DNA of 64,000 nt from NCBI GenBank assembly GCA_027943335.1, contig BSBK01006424.1, positions 746,001-810,000 of the forward strand, in the 5' to 3' direction. Both the position numbers and the translations under genes were made by a program. Within the stretch, counting starts at the first letter, position 1. Every line of letters begins with the position of its first letter. Source of the DNA: Chamaecyparis obtusa (lineage: Eukaryota; Streptophyta; Pinopsida; Cupressales; Cupressaceae). The notes beneath the pieces are model-generated. The model made no database searches, had not been told where the DNA came from, and was given only the letters and a program-made list of their open reading frames with translations. Of the stretch, positions 1 through 11,591 are shown piece after piece.

Positions 1-930
1 AAATCTCTCAACGATCTTTGTATGCTGACCTACCCATGGCCAACTACATAACATGTAACTAAGCTCATCCTCTACATCTCCCCATCCCTCCACAGCCCTG
101 TACAACCTCCATTGGAATGAGGTAAGCTCATCTAGTATCCTCCTATATATGTCACATCCTCATTGTGAGGATGTGATAAGAATCTTGCATATCTATAGAT
201 AAAGGGATGTCTCCTCTCCCTCGGCTATACTCAGGGGTGCACCATAGTGATGTGCTCCCATGCCCACACTTGTGCTAAGATAGCACCACATGCCCATGTC
301 CTACTATCATAGTAGATGATCTCATGTAACTCGTGGTACATGTATGCTAGTATGGCTAGGCCCCATGCCATCCGACGTGGGTGTGCTACTAGATCCACTA
401 ACAACTTGCCCCATCCTAGTGGAAAAACCTTCTGACTCCTGTCAGTGATAAGGGCCTATGCAATAATGGAAACAACAATGCAATGTACTGGGAAGTTCCT
501 ACCAAAATCATCCATCAATCGATCCTAGCTAACATGTCTATCTATAATGGTGACATCTTGGAACATGCCCTAGATGGCTTGTCATCCCTTGGTAGCATCC
601 TAATCATAGTATACTTGTGCCATCAAACAATCATGTTAGTTTCTATCATATGGAAAATTTACATTTACGACTATCTATAAACATGATTATACTTACAGGA
701 TCACCATGGCTTGGTACTCAAAGTATCTAATACACATCCTCTAGTGTGATCGATGCCTCTCCAGTAGGTAGATGGAAGGTGTTGTGCTTGCTATGCCATC
801 TCTCGGAAAGTGTAGTTAACAACCCATGATCAGCTCTAATGTAGGTTAACTGTAGTAAGTACTCAAATCCCATAGCCCTTAGATCTGCCTTGCCTGGATC
901 ATCTAGATCTCAGACAAATCGTAGCCCTAT
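1..930 (-). pseudogene. Plant mobile domain (PMD) protein remnant, 3' end off the window
   Basis: Read on the minus strand, blocks typical of the plant mobile domain (MAIN-like / aminotransferase-like family) appear in the correct order. RADHGLLTTLSERWHSKHNT lies near 780-840, FHLPTGEASITLEDVY near 725-775, RRMAWGLAILAYMYHEL near 322-372, ILAQVWAWEHITMVHP near 235-285 and WRLYRAVEGWGDVED near 70-115. In this family the domain occurs in host silencing factors such as MAIN/MAIL1 and in Mutator- and gypsy-type transposons. In-frame stops follow EDVY, and frame changes are needed near 450-480 and 210-240, so this is a broken copy. The coding sense runs out of the window at base 1. No transposase or terminal repeat is visible, so whether it came from a TE or a gene is open. 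Family call is firm; function is presumed lost. Confidence 0.82.
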
Positions 931-1133
931 CACCTTTAGCCCTCTAATGTGTAGTACCAGAAAGTGCTCCTGCAAACCATTAACCTCAGCCAGATGTTAG
1001 CACATATCATGATGGATGTCTAAAAAATTAGTACAAAATATCTTAAAAAGTAAACATTGTCTAGACCCATGTCATTTTGCTCAAAAACACTAAAAACATG
1101 TCAAATTTTTACTGGGCGATATTATTTTTTGCT

Positions 1134-1326
1134 AAAGTATCGCATGATACTTTCTCTAATAACAGGACAATAATATCTTCTCATGTGATACTTCACATAG
1201 GATCATGTGATAGTTCACCAGTTATCGCGCGATACTAGCTTACATATCCATGCGATACAATATGGACCCATGAAGTATCGTGCGATAGATACTCTCAAAG
1301 GAGGCGATACTTGTAAAGTATCATGC
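1134..1326. repeat. Cluster of GTATC...GATAC palindromes
   Basis: About six related palindromic or half-palindromic motifs lie within 190 bp. They include AAAGTATCGCATGATACTTT (1134-1153, perfect 8-bp arms), TTATCGCGCGATACT near 1222 with the perfect 12-bp core TATCGCGCGATA, a GTATCGTGCGATA form near 1275, and a split pair GGCGATACTT / AAGTATCATGC at 1302-1326. The flanks are AT-rich and unrelated. The motif density is CpG-rich in otherwise AT-rich DNA. Nothing visible assigns a function; a protein-binding array or a degenerate foldback end are both possible. Confidence 0.6.
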
Positions 1327-2449
1327 AAATTTTCACCTAAGTGTAAAATTTGAAAATTTTAAAATTTTAAAAACATGTTTAAAATGCATGAAATGCTCAT
1401 AATGACTCAACCAGGGGCAAGTTTTTCTAAAAACATACTGGGGCACCATACTGCAGAGGCCGATTGTGCAACCAGGAGTGCTCAAATCGATGCCTATGAA
1501 TCGAAACTATTGCTTGCTAGGCCATTTTCTCTCTATAAGCTCTCAAAATTCTCAAATCACTAAAAGACAAATGATTTTGAAAATGACCTTTTCACCCCTT
1601 TTATAGCATTTTGGCTTTTGACCTACTTTTCAAAACACCTCAGAATTGTGCAAAAATTGCACCCCTAGCTAATTTTGACATCCTAGATCCATTTTCAGAC
1701 TTCAAATTGAAATCTGAGTTAATCTTGATAGTCAAAATCACATTTCAAAATTTCACCCTCTTCTGCGCAGTTGGCTGACCATTTGAGGCTTGATCCTTCG
1801 ATCTTTCTTGGGGCATCTTCCTTTCTTCACCCCCATCTCTTCCAAACTCCTAGTCTATCATTCATTTTCATTCACTTCATCTCTCTAAGGTTTGACTTTA
1901 TCTTTATCCTATATCTTTCTCAGTCAAATTGGGGCATGTCTTCACTGCTTAATAGTTATCCTATCATGGGTATGTGCAAGATCTTGAGGGGCCAAAAAGT
2001 GGCGATGTGAAAAACATTCACTTTTCACTCTTTCAAAAGTGCATGAAAGTGCTTGTTGACTTTTTAGTAGGCCTGGGTGTCAGTACACCTAGGAAAACCT
2101 ACCACCAAAGCATAGGCCTAATCAAGTACCCGATAATATCAGGTACCTGATAACTATGGCATAAATCCAAAACCCGTGAGCCCTTTTCCTCATTTCCTTG
2201 CCCGATTTTCTTCAAGTTCTTTCCGCGATTTTTAGATACCCGATATATTTTTGGATACCTGATATTAGAAACAACAAATTCATCTCCAAGCATATTCGGT
2301 AAGTAGTTATTTATATAATTTTTATTAATTTATTTCATTTTCATACTAAATGTAGCATATTTTTTTAAAATAGGGTTTTGTATTTATATTTGTAATAATA
2401 TATGAAATTAGATTGAAATTTAGATTTTTTTTAAATTTAATCACGCATA
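1327..2449. other. No gene recognised
   Basis: AT-rich sequence with short unconvincing frames only. A run of TACCCGATA / TACCTGATA-like words occurs at about 2125-2270; a TACCCGAT word recurs near 18,430. I see no coding similarity, RNA gene or clear terminal repeat. Confidence 0.5.
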
Positions 2450-4462
2450 GCTGACAACAATGAAGAAAATAACCCTCCCACACCAAATAACGATCCCCAA
2501 AACAATCCCCTGCTTCAAAACCCTCCATCTTTACAAGATTAGATACAAGAAAATTTGAATACAATATGGGGTTTCCAAAACACGTATCAAAATATACCTA
2601 CATTAGGTCCCATGCTTGCCACACTAAATACAATTGTTGAAAACATTGACACACTCATGCAGCAACATAATGTTGCTCTTCATTAGCGTGATGATATGCA
2701 TGCCCAATTTGATGACGGGCTTGACCATGATGGGATTGCGGCCCTTAATATAAGGAAGATATAGCCGCCCTTTTTGTCGATCCTAAAACCGGAATACTAG
2801 CTGACCTCAAAAAGCCCAAATTATTAATAAAATGGTGCACAAATGAAGTAATGCGCACAAACTTTTGGGATCGCTGGTGGATGGTTTTTGATAAACCACC
2901 CCATAGCAATTTGGAGGTCCCATTTTATTTCCTTAAAAAATTGTATGCTGAGTTTGTGCTTGGTCACCATGTTGATTATTGGAGTATGAGGCCCAACATG
3001 GGCGTAGGCAGATGAGCTCCTCAGACTAGGCCATCTTCATAGTGCCAAAAGGCCACTACCTTTGTCCCCCCCACTAATGTCGTACCCCCTCCTCCAGTGC
3101 AGCATCCCGATATCATTGCAAAGGTTGCCTCATAGACTATTAGGGCCATTCATTTACTAAGTGATCGGTTGATCACTTAGACCAGGTCAGTGTTGCCTCC
3201 TTTGGATGTTGCTGGCACATCAAAAGCTTGTCGAATTTCACATGTATGCGAGCCCCATATGTGCATTACGTCCAGGAATATGTGCCTCAGACCGCTTACT
3301 GATTCTGATATATATCAGTTTCATTATATTGATGAGGGGGATACCAGAGATGCAACTACAGAGGCTGCAACACCTCATGCAGCATCTACATCTCATGAGA
3401 GTGCTCAGGAGGTGCAGGCAGAGCCATTGACTCCTATTGATATGGTAAGAGTAAACATTATAAATAAATTTGTCACATGACTTATTCAATTTAAAAATAA
3501 TTTATTTATTTAGATTAGTTTTAATGATTGCATGCACTTATGTATATATATTTTTTCCATTTATGTTTAGTCGATGACACAAGAGGAGGTGAGATAAGTG
3601 GATGAGTCCACAGTTTTGGCCATTTCATTTGGCCTTGATTACTATATGGTATATTATAAATTATGTACCCATTAGTTTTTTTTTATATCATTTGGTGTAC
3701 ATGCTTAAATCTCTATCAATTAGAGCAATAAAATTCATACATTTACTAATATATATTGTCATCTTATTGTGTTCTTGCAGGCTACAACCAATGTCAGTGG
3801 GGGGCATGAGGGGGTTCCTTCATCAGGTGTCGACAAAGGAAAGGTAGTTAATTGTTTAAGATTAATTATGCATGCATATGTATGCCACTTGTGTGTAGTA
3901 ATAAATATTTTACTTGCACTTTATTGTATAGGGTGTGGCTATTGATGATGTCTCGACACCGGTTCGACAGCGTAAGGTTACAGGTGTCTCGATTTGGAGT
4001 GATAGCCTGATTGTACGTAGACTTTTACATATTGTTATTTGTATTTTGTAACTAGGTTTTCTATGATGAAGTACATTGATATATAATTGACAATCTTTTT
4101 ACTCTCATAGGTTACTCCAACTGTGAGGGAGGGCCCACGAGAATCCTTCATTTCTTTGTTGACCCAGCCCACTATTCCAGAGGAGGGATCACTAGATGTA
4201 AGTTTTAATTTTAGTTCAATCAATTTGTAATTTTATTATGCTATCATCCTATTTTGTAGATTTATTACTCTACGTTGCACCACTCTACTAATCTCATTAT
4301 TGCAAATATATATTTATAGGTTAGAGTTGGTATTGCTGGCATGGTCCCTTCACTACCCTGGACTTATGCTAGGACACCTGCTCGTGGTAGGTGATCGAGA
4401 GACTAGGTACAAATATTTGTATTTAGTTATAATTTTAATTAAATTAGTGTTTGAAAATTATG

Positions 4463-4533
<71 letters not shown>

Positions 4534-4648
4534 AATCATATAAAGTAAGCAATCTAACTTTGGTTTGAACTCATTTTTTATGCAGGATCAATCAGAGCCC
4601 AACACTTCTTCAAAGAGGCTACATTTTGATGATCCCCCTACAACATAG
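2450..4648 (+). pseudogene. Degenerate multi-exon gene of unknown function
   Basis: A plus-strand frame starts near 2450 with an Asn/Pro-rich stretch (NNPPTPNNDPQNNP). After a frame change near 2755 it continues as VDPKTGILADLKKPKLLIKW and on to 3444, with four in-frame stops between 3010 and 3180 (three TAG, one TGA). It then reads as small exons with consensus splice borders: 3571-3588 (18 bp), 3781-3843 (63 bp), 3932-4012 (81 bp), 4111-4197 (87 bp), about 4320-4388, and about 4586-4648 ending in TAG. The exon end at 3444 and the next four exons are all phase 0, so any of them could be skipped without a frameshift. The donor of the fifth small exon is ambiguous. The tail is rich in Ser, Thr, Pro and Gly. 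I do not recognise the family; a transposon-associated protein or a decayed host gene are both possible. Confidence 0.5.
4469..4528. repeat. (TA)n microsatellite
   Basis: About 30 uninterrupted TA dinucleotides inside the last intron of the degenerate multi-exon gene. The Ile/Tyr-repeat peptide predicted across it is an artefact of the repeat. Confidence 0.97.
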
Positions 4649-6041
4649 GATGCAGTTTTAGTTTTGTGGTCATTTAGAGATGACACTTGACACATTTTGA
4701 GATGGCATATATGCCACAGTGTACACCTTAAAACATTGATTTTGTAGACATTTTGAAATGGCATGTGCCATATTTGTACTTTGATACATTTGATACATAT
4801 ATAGAACATGTTCATTTATATGTTATATTTGTGTCATCTTTTGTATATACATATTTATTATTCATGTTTATGGAATTGAATGGTGAAGTTATATCTTGAC
4901 TATGATTATCATTATGATTTAAATTATATCTTGTTGAAGTTACATTTGTTTTTCTTTACTCTGGAATACCCTGTTCATGGAGCTTATTATGTTTGAGGTT
5001 TAACTTCTTGTTGGTGAATAGATTTGTCTTCCAAAGAAATGCTTACAAAATGACCCTTAAAGTCCAAACAAAAAGACTCAACCAACACCAACAATTGGGT
5101 CACTTCGCTATTGAGAAGCGTAAGTGCCCTCTAAATTATCCAGGTACAGCTCCCCATGCAAGATTTACAATGAATCAACTAAACTTTAAATGATAATGCT
5201 TTTAACCTGAAAGCAATGAAGGCTTACAAACATCTATTCCTAAACATGAGATAGATGCGAAGGGACTAATTTACTGAAAAGAAAAGGATAGTAAATGCTA
5301 CAAATTTCATTTTCCTAAACAATGCATTACAGAAAGAAACTAAGAGAGAAAGACAAATGGTTCTTTCCAAATACATGAAAAACTATAGCACAAAGTCCAC
5401 AAAAAATCATGTTGATGATCAGATGTAACAGATATGCATTCAAAAGAAACCAATATCATTCAAAGATGAATATCAATCAAAAAGTGAGCATCTAAAATCA
5501 AAGTTTTAATATGCTAACATATCCTTCTTTGAACAGAGAAAAACAAAAAATATTCTGTTGTTCCTGTACATTAATCATTATCTAAAAATAAAATCCCTCT
5601 TTCCCTACATTACAATAAAAATCCTAATCTATCCCTCCCCTGGTACAAAGTCTCTCGGGTTAGGCGGAATTCAAAACCCCCAAAATTTCCTCTATGAGCC
5701 TTATTTATTTTCCCCTTTCGGTTAGTTTCTTTCCTGTTATAATAACTAATTCTTGAGGACATGTCTATCCACATCTTCTTTCTCAAATACATTAAAGTCT
5801 CCCTTTGTGAGTGCCTTAGTAATATTTTTTTATGAAAGTCCATGTTACTTGGCGCTCTACATCTTTAAAAATGGATCTATTCCTATAGAATAGTGCCATC
5901 TGGATCTTATTGCAACACAAGTGTTAATGTCTCTATGTTTTGATTGGATGCTTGGTGCTATAACTAGAGCGTGTCATTTCTAGCTCTCCACACACATACC
6001 ACTTCATGCAAGTGACACCAAGAAACATTTTGTCGAAGCCA
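4649..6041. other. No gene recognised
   Basis: AT-rich sequence. The 30-bp word beginning ATGGAGCTTATTATGTTT at 4977 recurs, with one mismatch, at 11114. A weak minus-strand frame at 5610-5843 has no recognisable similarity. No RNA gene or terminal repeat was found. Confidence 0.5.
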
Positions 6042-6290
6042 TCATACATACATATTTTGGGATTCAATTGCGAGCACGTCCTCCTCAATTTTCCCACCTT
6101 GTAAACCTAAAGCCAACATCTCTGAATCATGATTGATGTCAACACAAAGAACTGCATTATCATGCATCATGAAGGCATCATCAGCTTGGTATTGAAAATC
6201 ACTCTTAAGTTTCCCACTGATATAGTCCCAGACCTCTATGAATCCAACAACCGAGCATGAAACAAGGTTCTATCCATCAGGGAAGATGTC
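6042..6290 (-). pseudogene. SMU1-like WD40 repeat fragment
   Basis: The minus strand reads FPDG, a TAG stop, then [40 protein letters not shown] and [13 protein letters not shown]. This matches from memory the WD40 region of the splicing factor SMU1, which normally reads FSPDG(Q)[19 protein letters not shown] and QYQADE.FMMHDDAVLC. It covers roughly one and a half WD40 blades of a protein of about 510 residues. The Gln codon after FPDG has become TAG, two key Asp/Ser positions are lost (VVG for VDG, LGLQGG for SGSQDG), and the frame breaks after GGKI. No intron is visible in the fragment, so either a retrocopy or a captured exon is possible. It is non-functional. Confidence 0.78.
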
Positions 6291-6299
6291 AGGTCCTCC

Positions 6300-8127
6300 T
6301 TGACATTCGGTGTTGGGGCATTCTTAGGAAATGATAATGTCTTAATATTGAAATTGCATTATAGATTATCATGTTCTCGAATACCAATACTGTCGATGTG
6401 CAAAACCAATTCTCATTGTCATCGACCAGTCTAACCTAACAAAGCTTTGGAAACTTCATTTTTGGATACCTTTTACTAGTTCTACTACTCCTATCTATAA
6501 TTCCATATGTCATGCTCTGCTTGCGGGCATTTTGTCGAACAGTTTACATATACGAGCCCCTAATGTAGAGGTTACAACAAGAAAGTGGAGTGCCCTTCTA
6601 CTACCTCCCACAACTCACCAACCAACCACAAAGGCTTAAGGGTAATCCCAAACTCTTTTGATGGTATAACACAACCAAAAAATGTATTTCTATCCCAATA
6701 AAATTCCTTTGCAAAGTTACACACTCAATCAAACTTCAATGCCTTTTTGGCTTTAGGGACACTAGGCCTAAAAATAACTTATTGATAAAACTCTTCACCA
6801 GTGGACTTCCTAATCACTCCCAAGCATTTAGATGGTCCTCATATGACCTAAGGCCTCTGAAATAACACTTGGTTTATTCCCACCAAAACCATACCATGGC
6901 AAACTAGACCTGCATGCCAATTTCCTTGTAGCCTTCTCAATAGAGGTTTTCTACTCTAACTTTTGCACAACTAATTATGTTGATACAATCAGGGAATTTT
7001 TAGACACCCATTTGGAAGTTATTTAAGATCCCAAATCCTTTCCTTCCAAATCCACTCGAGCACCACCTAACACCCACCTTGGACACAAACCTAATTGGCC
7101 TAATTAAGCTTGGTTTACAAAGCAAGTATGAGTTATAGGGTTCATGGAACTGGTATAGTGGTTCAAATATCCTTCTCCAACCCCAAATGACTCAAAACCA
7201 CCTTTACTTCATTCACTTATCTATTCTATGCACTTCTTTACAACTTTCTTCTACTTTCTAGACTGAATCCTCTCAAAAATTTAGACTAGGGCCTGATGCA
7301 TGAAGGCCTTGCCCTTCAAGCCACTACATGAGCCTTTAGAATCCATTGATACATAGACCTAACTTGCATTTTCCAAATTCTTAGGTTAAACCCATGGCTA
7401 GAATGCAAGTTAGGCCTCCATTAGTGTTCAGGGCCCTAGAAAAGCTTGCTTCCTGGACTGTTTTGAAAAGAATTGAAATAACTTTAACAAATGAAACTAA
7501 AATTTCTTCAAATGAATGAAAATTTTCAATAACATGCAATACAATATTCCCACATTCAAATCATGACCCTGTAAGTCTGTACACACCCGTACAACTCTAA
7601 GAAATGGCTCAAAAATGGTTTGTATTCCTCCTTTATGGCATCAGTTTACAAAAATCAACTTCTTACCATTATGGTTTGAAGTGATGAGAATATATAACCT
7701 TCAAAATGAAGTTATATCAATTGGAGAGCCCATTTGACTCTTGGGTTTACAATTCCAATCTCTCGAGAAATTTTAGAAAGTTGCAACAACTTTTATTGCA
7801 TTTTTGCAATTTTGCAAAATATGCCATTTTATGAACTCGATAGAGTTTATGATTTCTTTTTGAGATCAAAACCTATCAACATGATTTTTCAAGTGAAAAT
7901 AATCTAAAATCAACCTTTAAGACTCCATAAGCCTAACCTAGCAAATTATCACTAACTAGGTGAACCCCATGACCTAAGGTATCTTAGGCTTATAACATTG
8001 CCAAAAGATCCTTGATCACACATTAGGGATTCCAAACCAAAATTAGGATGATATATTTAGATCCATCCTATTTATTAAAAACATAACAATGCAATTCAAA
8101 TTCCTACTAGTGGAGGGTGCCCTACAG
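6300..8127. other. No gene recognised
   Basis: Low-complexity, AT-rich DNA without a frame longer than about 60 codons on either strand. It lies between the SMU1-like fragment and the 358-bp satellite. I see no LTR boundary, RNA gene or known domain. Confidence 0.5.
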
Positions 8128-11048
8128 CAGCCCCAGAAGATTGCTACCCAATTGTGCTTAGTGCACGTTGGGGTCACTTGGGTCGAGCATGGTCACGAGT
8201 GTTTCGATGATTCTGTGGGTAGAATGGGGTTATCACTGGCATTTACCTGACCAACTAGAGCCAATGGAGTAGATGGTTTGATGCCAGGTCATACGGTTTG
8301 AAAGATACGCTACTGAGCCACTTTCAACTGACTCTCACTGCAAGTTTTGGCATCGACTGAGATTGCCTTGCCAAATGCAAACGAAGTTGAATCACCCAAA
8401 ACCGAGAGAGGTTATTATAGACCTCAAAAACATGATCCTATAGCACCTAATGGTTTGTCAATACCTCTCACAAAGTTTGAGATATGAGCCCCGAAAGATC
8501 ACTGCCCAATCATGCTTAGTGCACCTTGGGGTCACTTGGGTTGAGCGTGGTCGCGAGTGTTCCGGTGACTTTGTGGGTAGAATGGGGTTGTCACTAGCAT
8601 TTACCTGGCCAACTAGAGCCAATGGAGTAGATGGTTCGATGCCAGGTCAGGCGGTTTGAAAGATACACAGCTGAGCCACTTTCAACTGAGTCTCACTACA
8701 AGTTTTGGCATCGACTGAGATCACCTTGCCAAATGCAAATGAAGTCAAATCACCCAAAATTGAGAGAGGTTATTGTAGACCTCAAAAACAAAATCTTATA
8801 GCACCTAATAGTTTATTAATACCTCTCACGAAGTCTGAGATATGAGCCTCGGAAGATTGCTGCCCAATTGTGCTTAGTGCACCTTGGGGTCACTTGGGTC
8901 GAGCATGGTTGCGAGCATTCTGATGACTCTGTGGGTAGAATGGGGTTGTCACTAGTGTTTACCCAGCCAACCAAAGCTGAAGGAGTAGATGGTTCAATGC
9001 CAGGTTAGATGGTTTGAAAGATACACTGTTGAGCCACTTTCAACTGACCCTCACTGCAAGTTTTGGCATTGACTGAGATCACCTTGCCAAATGCAAACAA
9101 AGTTGAATCACCCAAAACTGAGAGAGGTTATTGTAGAACTCAAAAAAATGATCCTTTAGAACCTAACCATTTATCAATACCTCTCACGAAGTCTGAGATG
9201 TGATCCCTAGAAGATCGTTGTCCAATTATGCTTAGTGCACCTTGGGGTCACTTGGGTCAAGCGTGGTCGCGAGCGTTCTGGTGACTCTGTGGGAAAAATG
9301 GGGCTGTCACTAGCATTTACCCAGCCAACTAGAGATGATGGAGTAGATGTTTTGATGCTAGGTTAGATGGTTTGAAAGATACACTGTTGAGCCACTTTCA
9401 ACTGACCCTCACCACAAGTTTTGGCTTTGACTGAGATCGCCTTGCCAAATGCAAATGAAGTCGAATCACCCAAAACTAAGAGAGGTTATTGTAGACCTTG
9501 AAAACATGATCCCATGGCACCTAATGGTTTTTCAATACCTCTCACAAAGTCCAATAGACAAGCCCCGAAAGATCGCTGCCCAATTGTGCTTAGTGCACCT
9601 TGGGGTCACTTGGGTCGAGCGTGGTCGCGAGTGTTCTGGTGACTCTGTGGGAAGAACGGGGTTGTCACTAGCATTTACCTAGCCAACTAGAGCTGATGGA
9701 GTAGATGGTTTGATGCCAGGTTAGATGGTTTGAAAGATACACTGCTGAGCCACTTTCACCTGACCCTCACTGCAAGTTTTGGCATCGACTGAGATCGCCT
9801 TGCCAAATGCAAATGAAGTCGAATCACCCAAAACCAAGAGAGGTTATTGTAGACCTCAAAAACAAGATCCCATAGAACCTAATGATTTTTCAATACCTCT
9901 CATGAAGTCCAAGATACAAGCCCTAAAATATCACTGCCCAATCGTGCTTAGTGCACCTTGGGGTCACTTGGGTCGAGCGTGGTCATGAGTGTTTTGGTAA
10001 CTTTGTCGGAAAAATAGGGTTGTCACTAGCATTTAATTGGCCAACCAAAGCTGATGGAGTAGACGGTTTGATACCATGTCAGATGGTTTGAAAGATACGC
10101 TGTTGAGCCACTTTCAACTGACCCTCACTGCAAGTTTTGGCATCGACTGAGATCACCTTGCCAAATGCAAACAAAGTCAAATTGCCCAAAACTGAGAGAG
10201 GTTATTGTAGACCTTGAAAAGATGATCCTATAGCATCTAATGATTTGTCAATACCTCTCATGAAGTCTGAGATACGAGCCCCAGAAGATCACTGCCCAAT
10301 CGTGCTTAGTGCACCTTGGGGTCACTTGGGTCGAGCGTGGTCACGAGCGTTCCGATGACTCTGTGGGTAGTACGGGGTTGTCACTAGCATTTACTCGGCC
10401 AAATAGAGCTGATGGAGTAGATGGTTTGATGTGAGGTCAAACGGTTTGAAAGATACATTGTTGAGCCACTTTCAACTGACCCACACTGCAAGTTTTGGCA
10501 TCGACTGAGATCGCCTTGCCAAATGCAAATGAAGTCGAATCGCCCAAAACTGAGAGAGGTTATTTTAGACCTCAAAAAAAAAATCTTGTAGCACCTAACA
10601 ATTTGTTGGTACCTCTCACGAAGTCCAAGATGCAAGCCCCAAAAGATCGCTGCCCAATTGTGCTTAGTGCACCTTGGGGTCACTTGGGTCGAGTGTGGTT
10701 GCGAGCGTTCTGGTGACTCTATGGGTAGAATGGGGTTGTCATTGGCATTTACCTAGCCAACCAGAGTTGGAGTAGATGGTTCGATGCCACGTCAGATAGT
10801 TTGAAAGATACGCTGTTGAGCCACTTTCAACTAACCCTCACTGCAAGTTTTGGCATCGACTGAGATCGCCTTGCCAAATGCAAATGAAGTCGAATCACCC
10901 AAAACTAAGAGAGGTTATTGTAGACCTCAAAAACATGATCCCATAGAACCTAATTATTTTTTGATGCCTCTCATGAAGTCTGAGATATGAGCCTTGGAAG
11001 ATCACTATCGATTTGAAAGATACATTGCTGAACCACTTTCAACTGACT
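8128..11048. repeat. 358-bp satellite, about eight tandem copies
   Basis: The marker TGCTTAGTGCACCTTGGGGT, or a near-identical form, recurs at 8155, 8513, 8871, 9229, 9587, 9945, 10303 and 10661. Every interval is exactly 358 bp, so seven successive units carry no net insertion or deletion. Differences between units are mostly transitions, many at CpG or CpHpG-like sites, as expected from cytosine methylation. The left edge begins part-way into a unit near 8128. At about 11008 the eighth unit jumps to the internal GGTTTGAAAGATAC-like segment and the array ends near 11048. The small frames predicted inside recur with the unit and are not genes. 358 is twice 179, close to a dinucleosome length; that is an inference only. 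Confidence 0.95.
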
Positions 11049-11591
11049 GTTAGTGGTATGTTTGAAATTTGAACTATGAAATTAATCATGATTAAGCTTG
11101 TGAAATTTGAACTATGGAGCTTATTATGTTTAAGGTTTAACTTTTATAGATTGTTTGAAATTCTAAAAAATAATATCCTTAAAGCATTAGAAACAACAAT
11201 CAAACATGTAAGAATTCAAACCATGAAAATGACATAAGTATATGACATGTAAGATCCCTTCTTGGCACTATTGGCCACCCATACATGATTTTGGTCATAA
11301 GTCCTTATGAAGAGTTTTAGGACATTTAACTTTTAAATCAAATTGATTGTTACAAATTGCCATTATAGGCCTCAAAAGATCTCAATTAACCATTAAGGAT
11401 CCTTTTGTCCTTCTATCTCTGATTGGATCCATGGTGACCATAGGCATCTTCATAGGTGCTCTTGCACAAGTTACAATCCACATACAAAACCAAGTTTATT
11501 GACTCAAAATACAATCTAAGAAAGGTCAAATTAATGTATTGAAATTAAGCTTAACAAACTTAGAAAATGATGCACTAAGTTAACTTATTAC
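11049..11591. other. No gene recognised
   Basis: AT-rich spacer between the satellite and the transposase-like pseudogene. It holds the second copy of the 30-bp word (11114-11143) also seen at 4977. No coding or RNA feature is visible. Confidence 0.5.

Noticed and set aside
4300..4548. Frame with a long Ile/Tyr repeat
   Set aside because: Translation of the (TA)n microsatellite.
8450..10716. Small frames of 69-99 codons inside the 358-bp satellite
   Set aside because: They recur with the repeat period, differ in start and stop between units and have no known domain; they are by-products of the tandem array.
8128..11048. CRISPR-like array
   Set aside because: The units are contiguous 358-bp repeats without unique spacers, in a eukaryotic genome.
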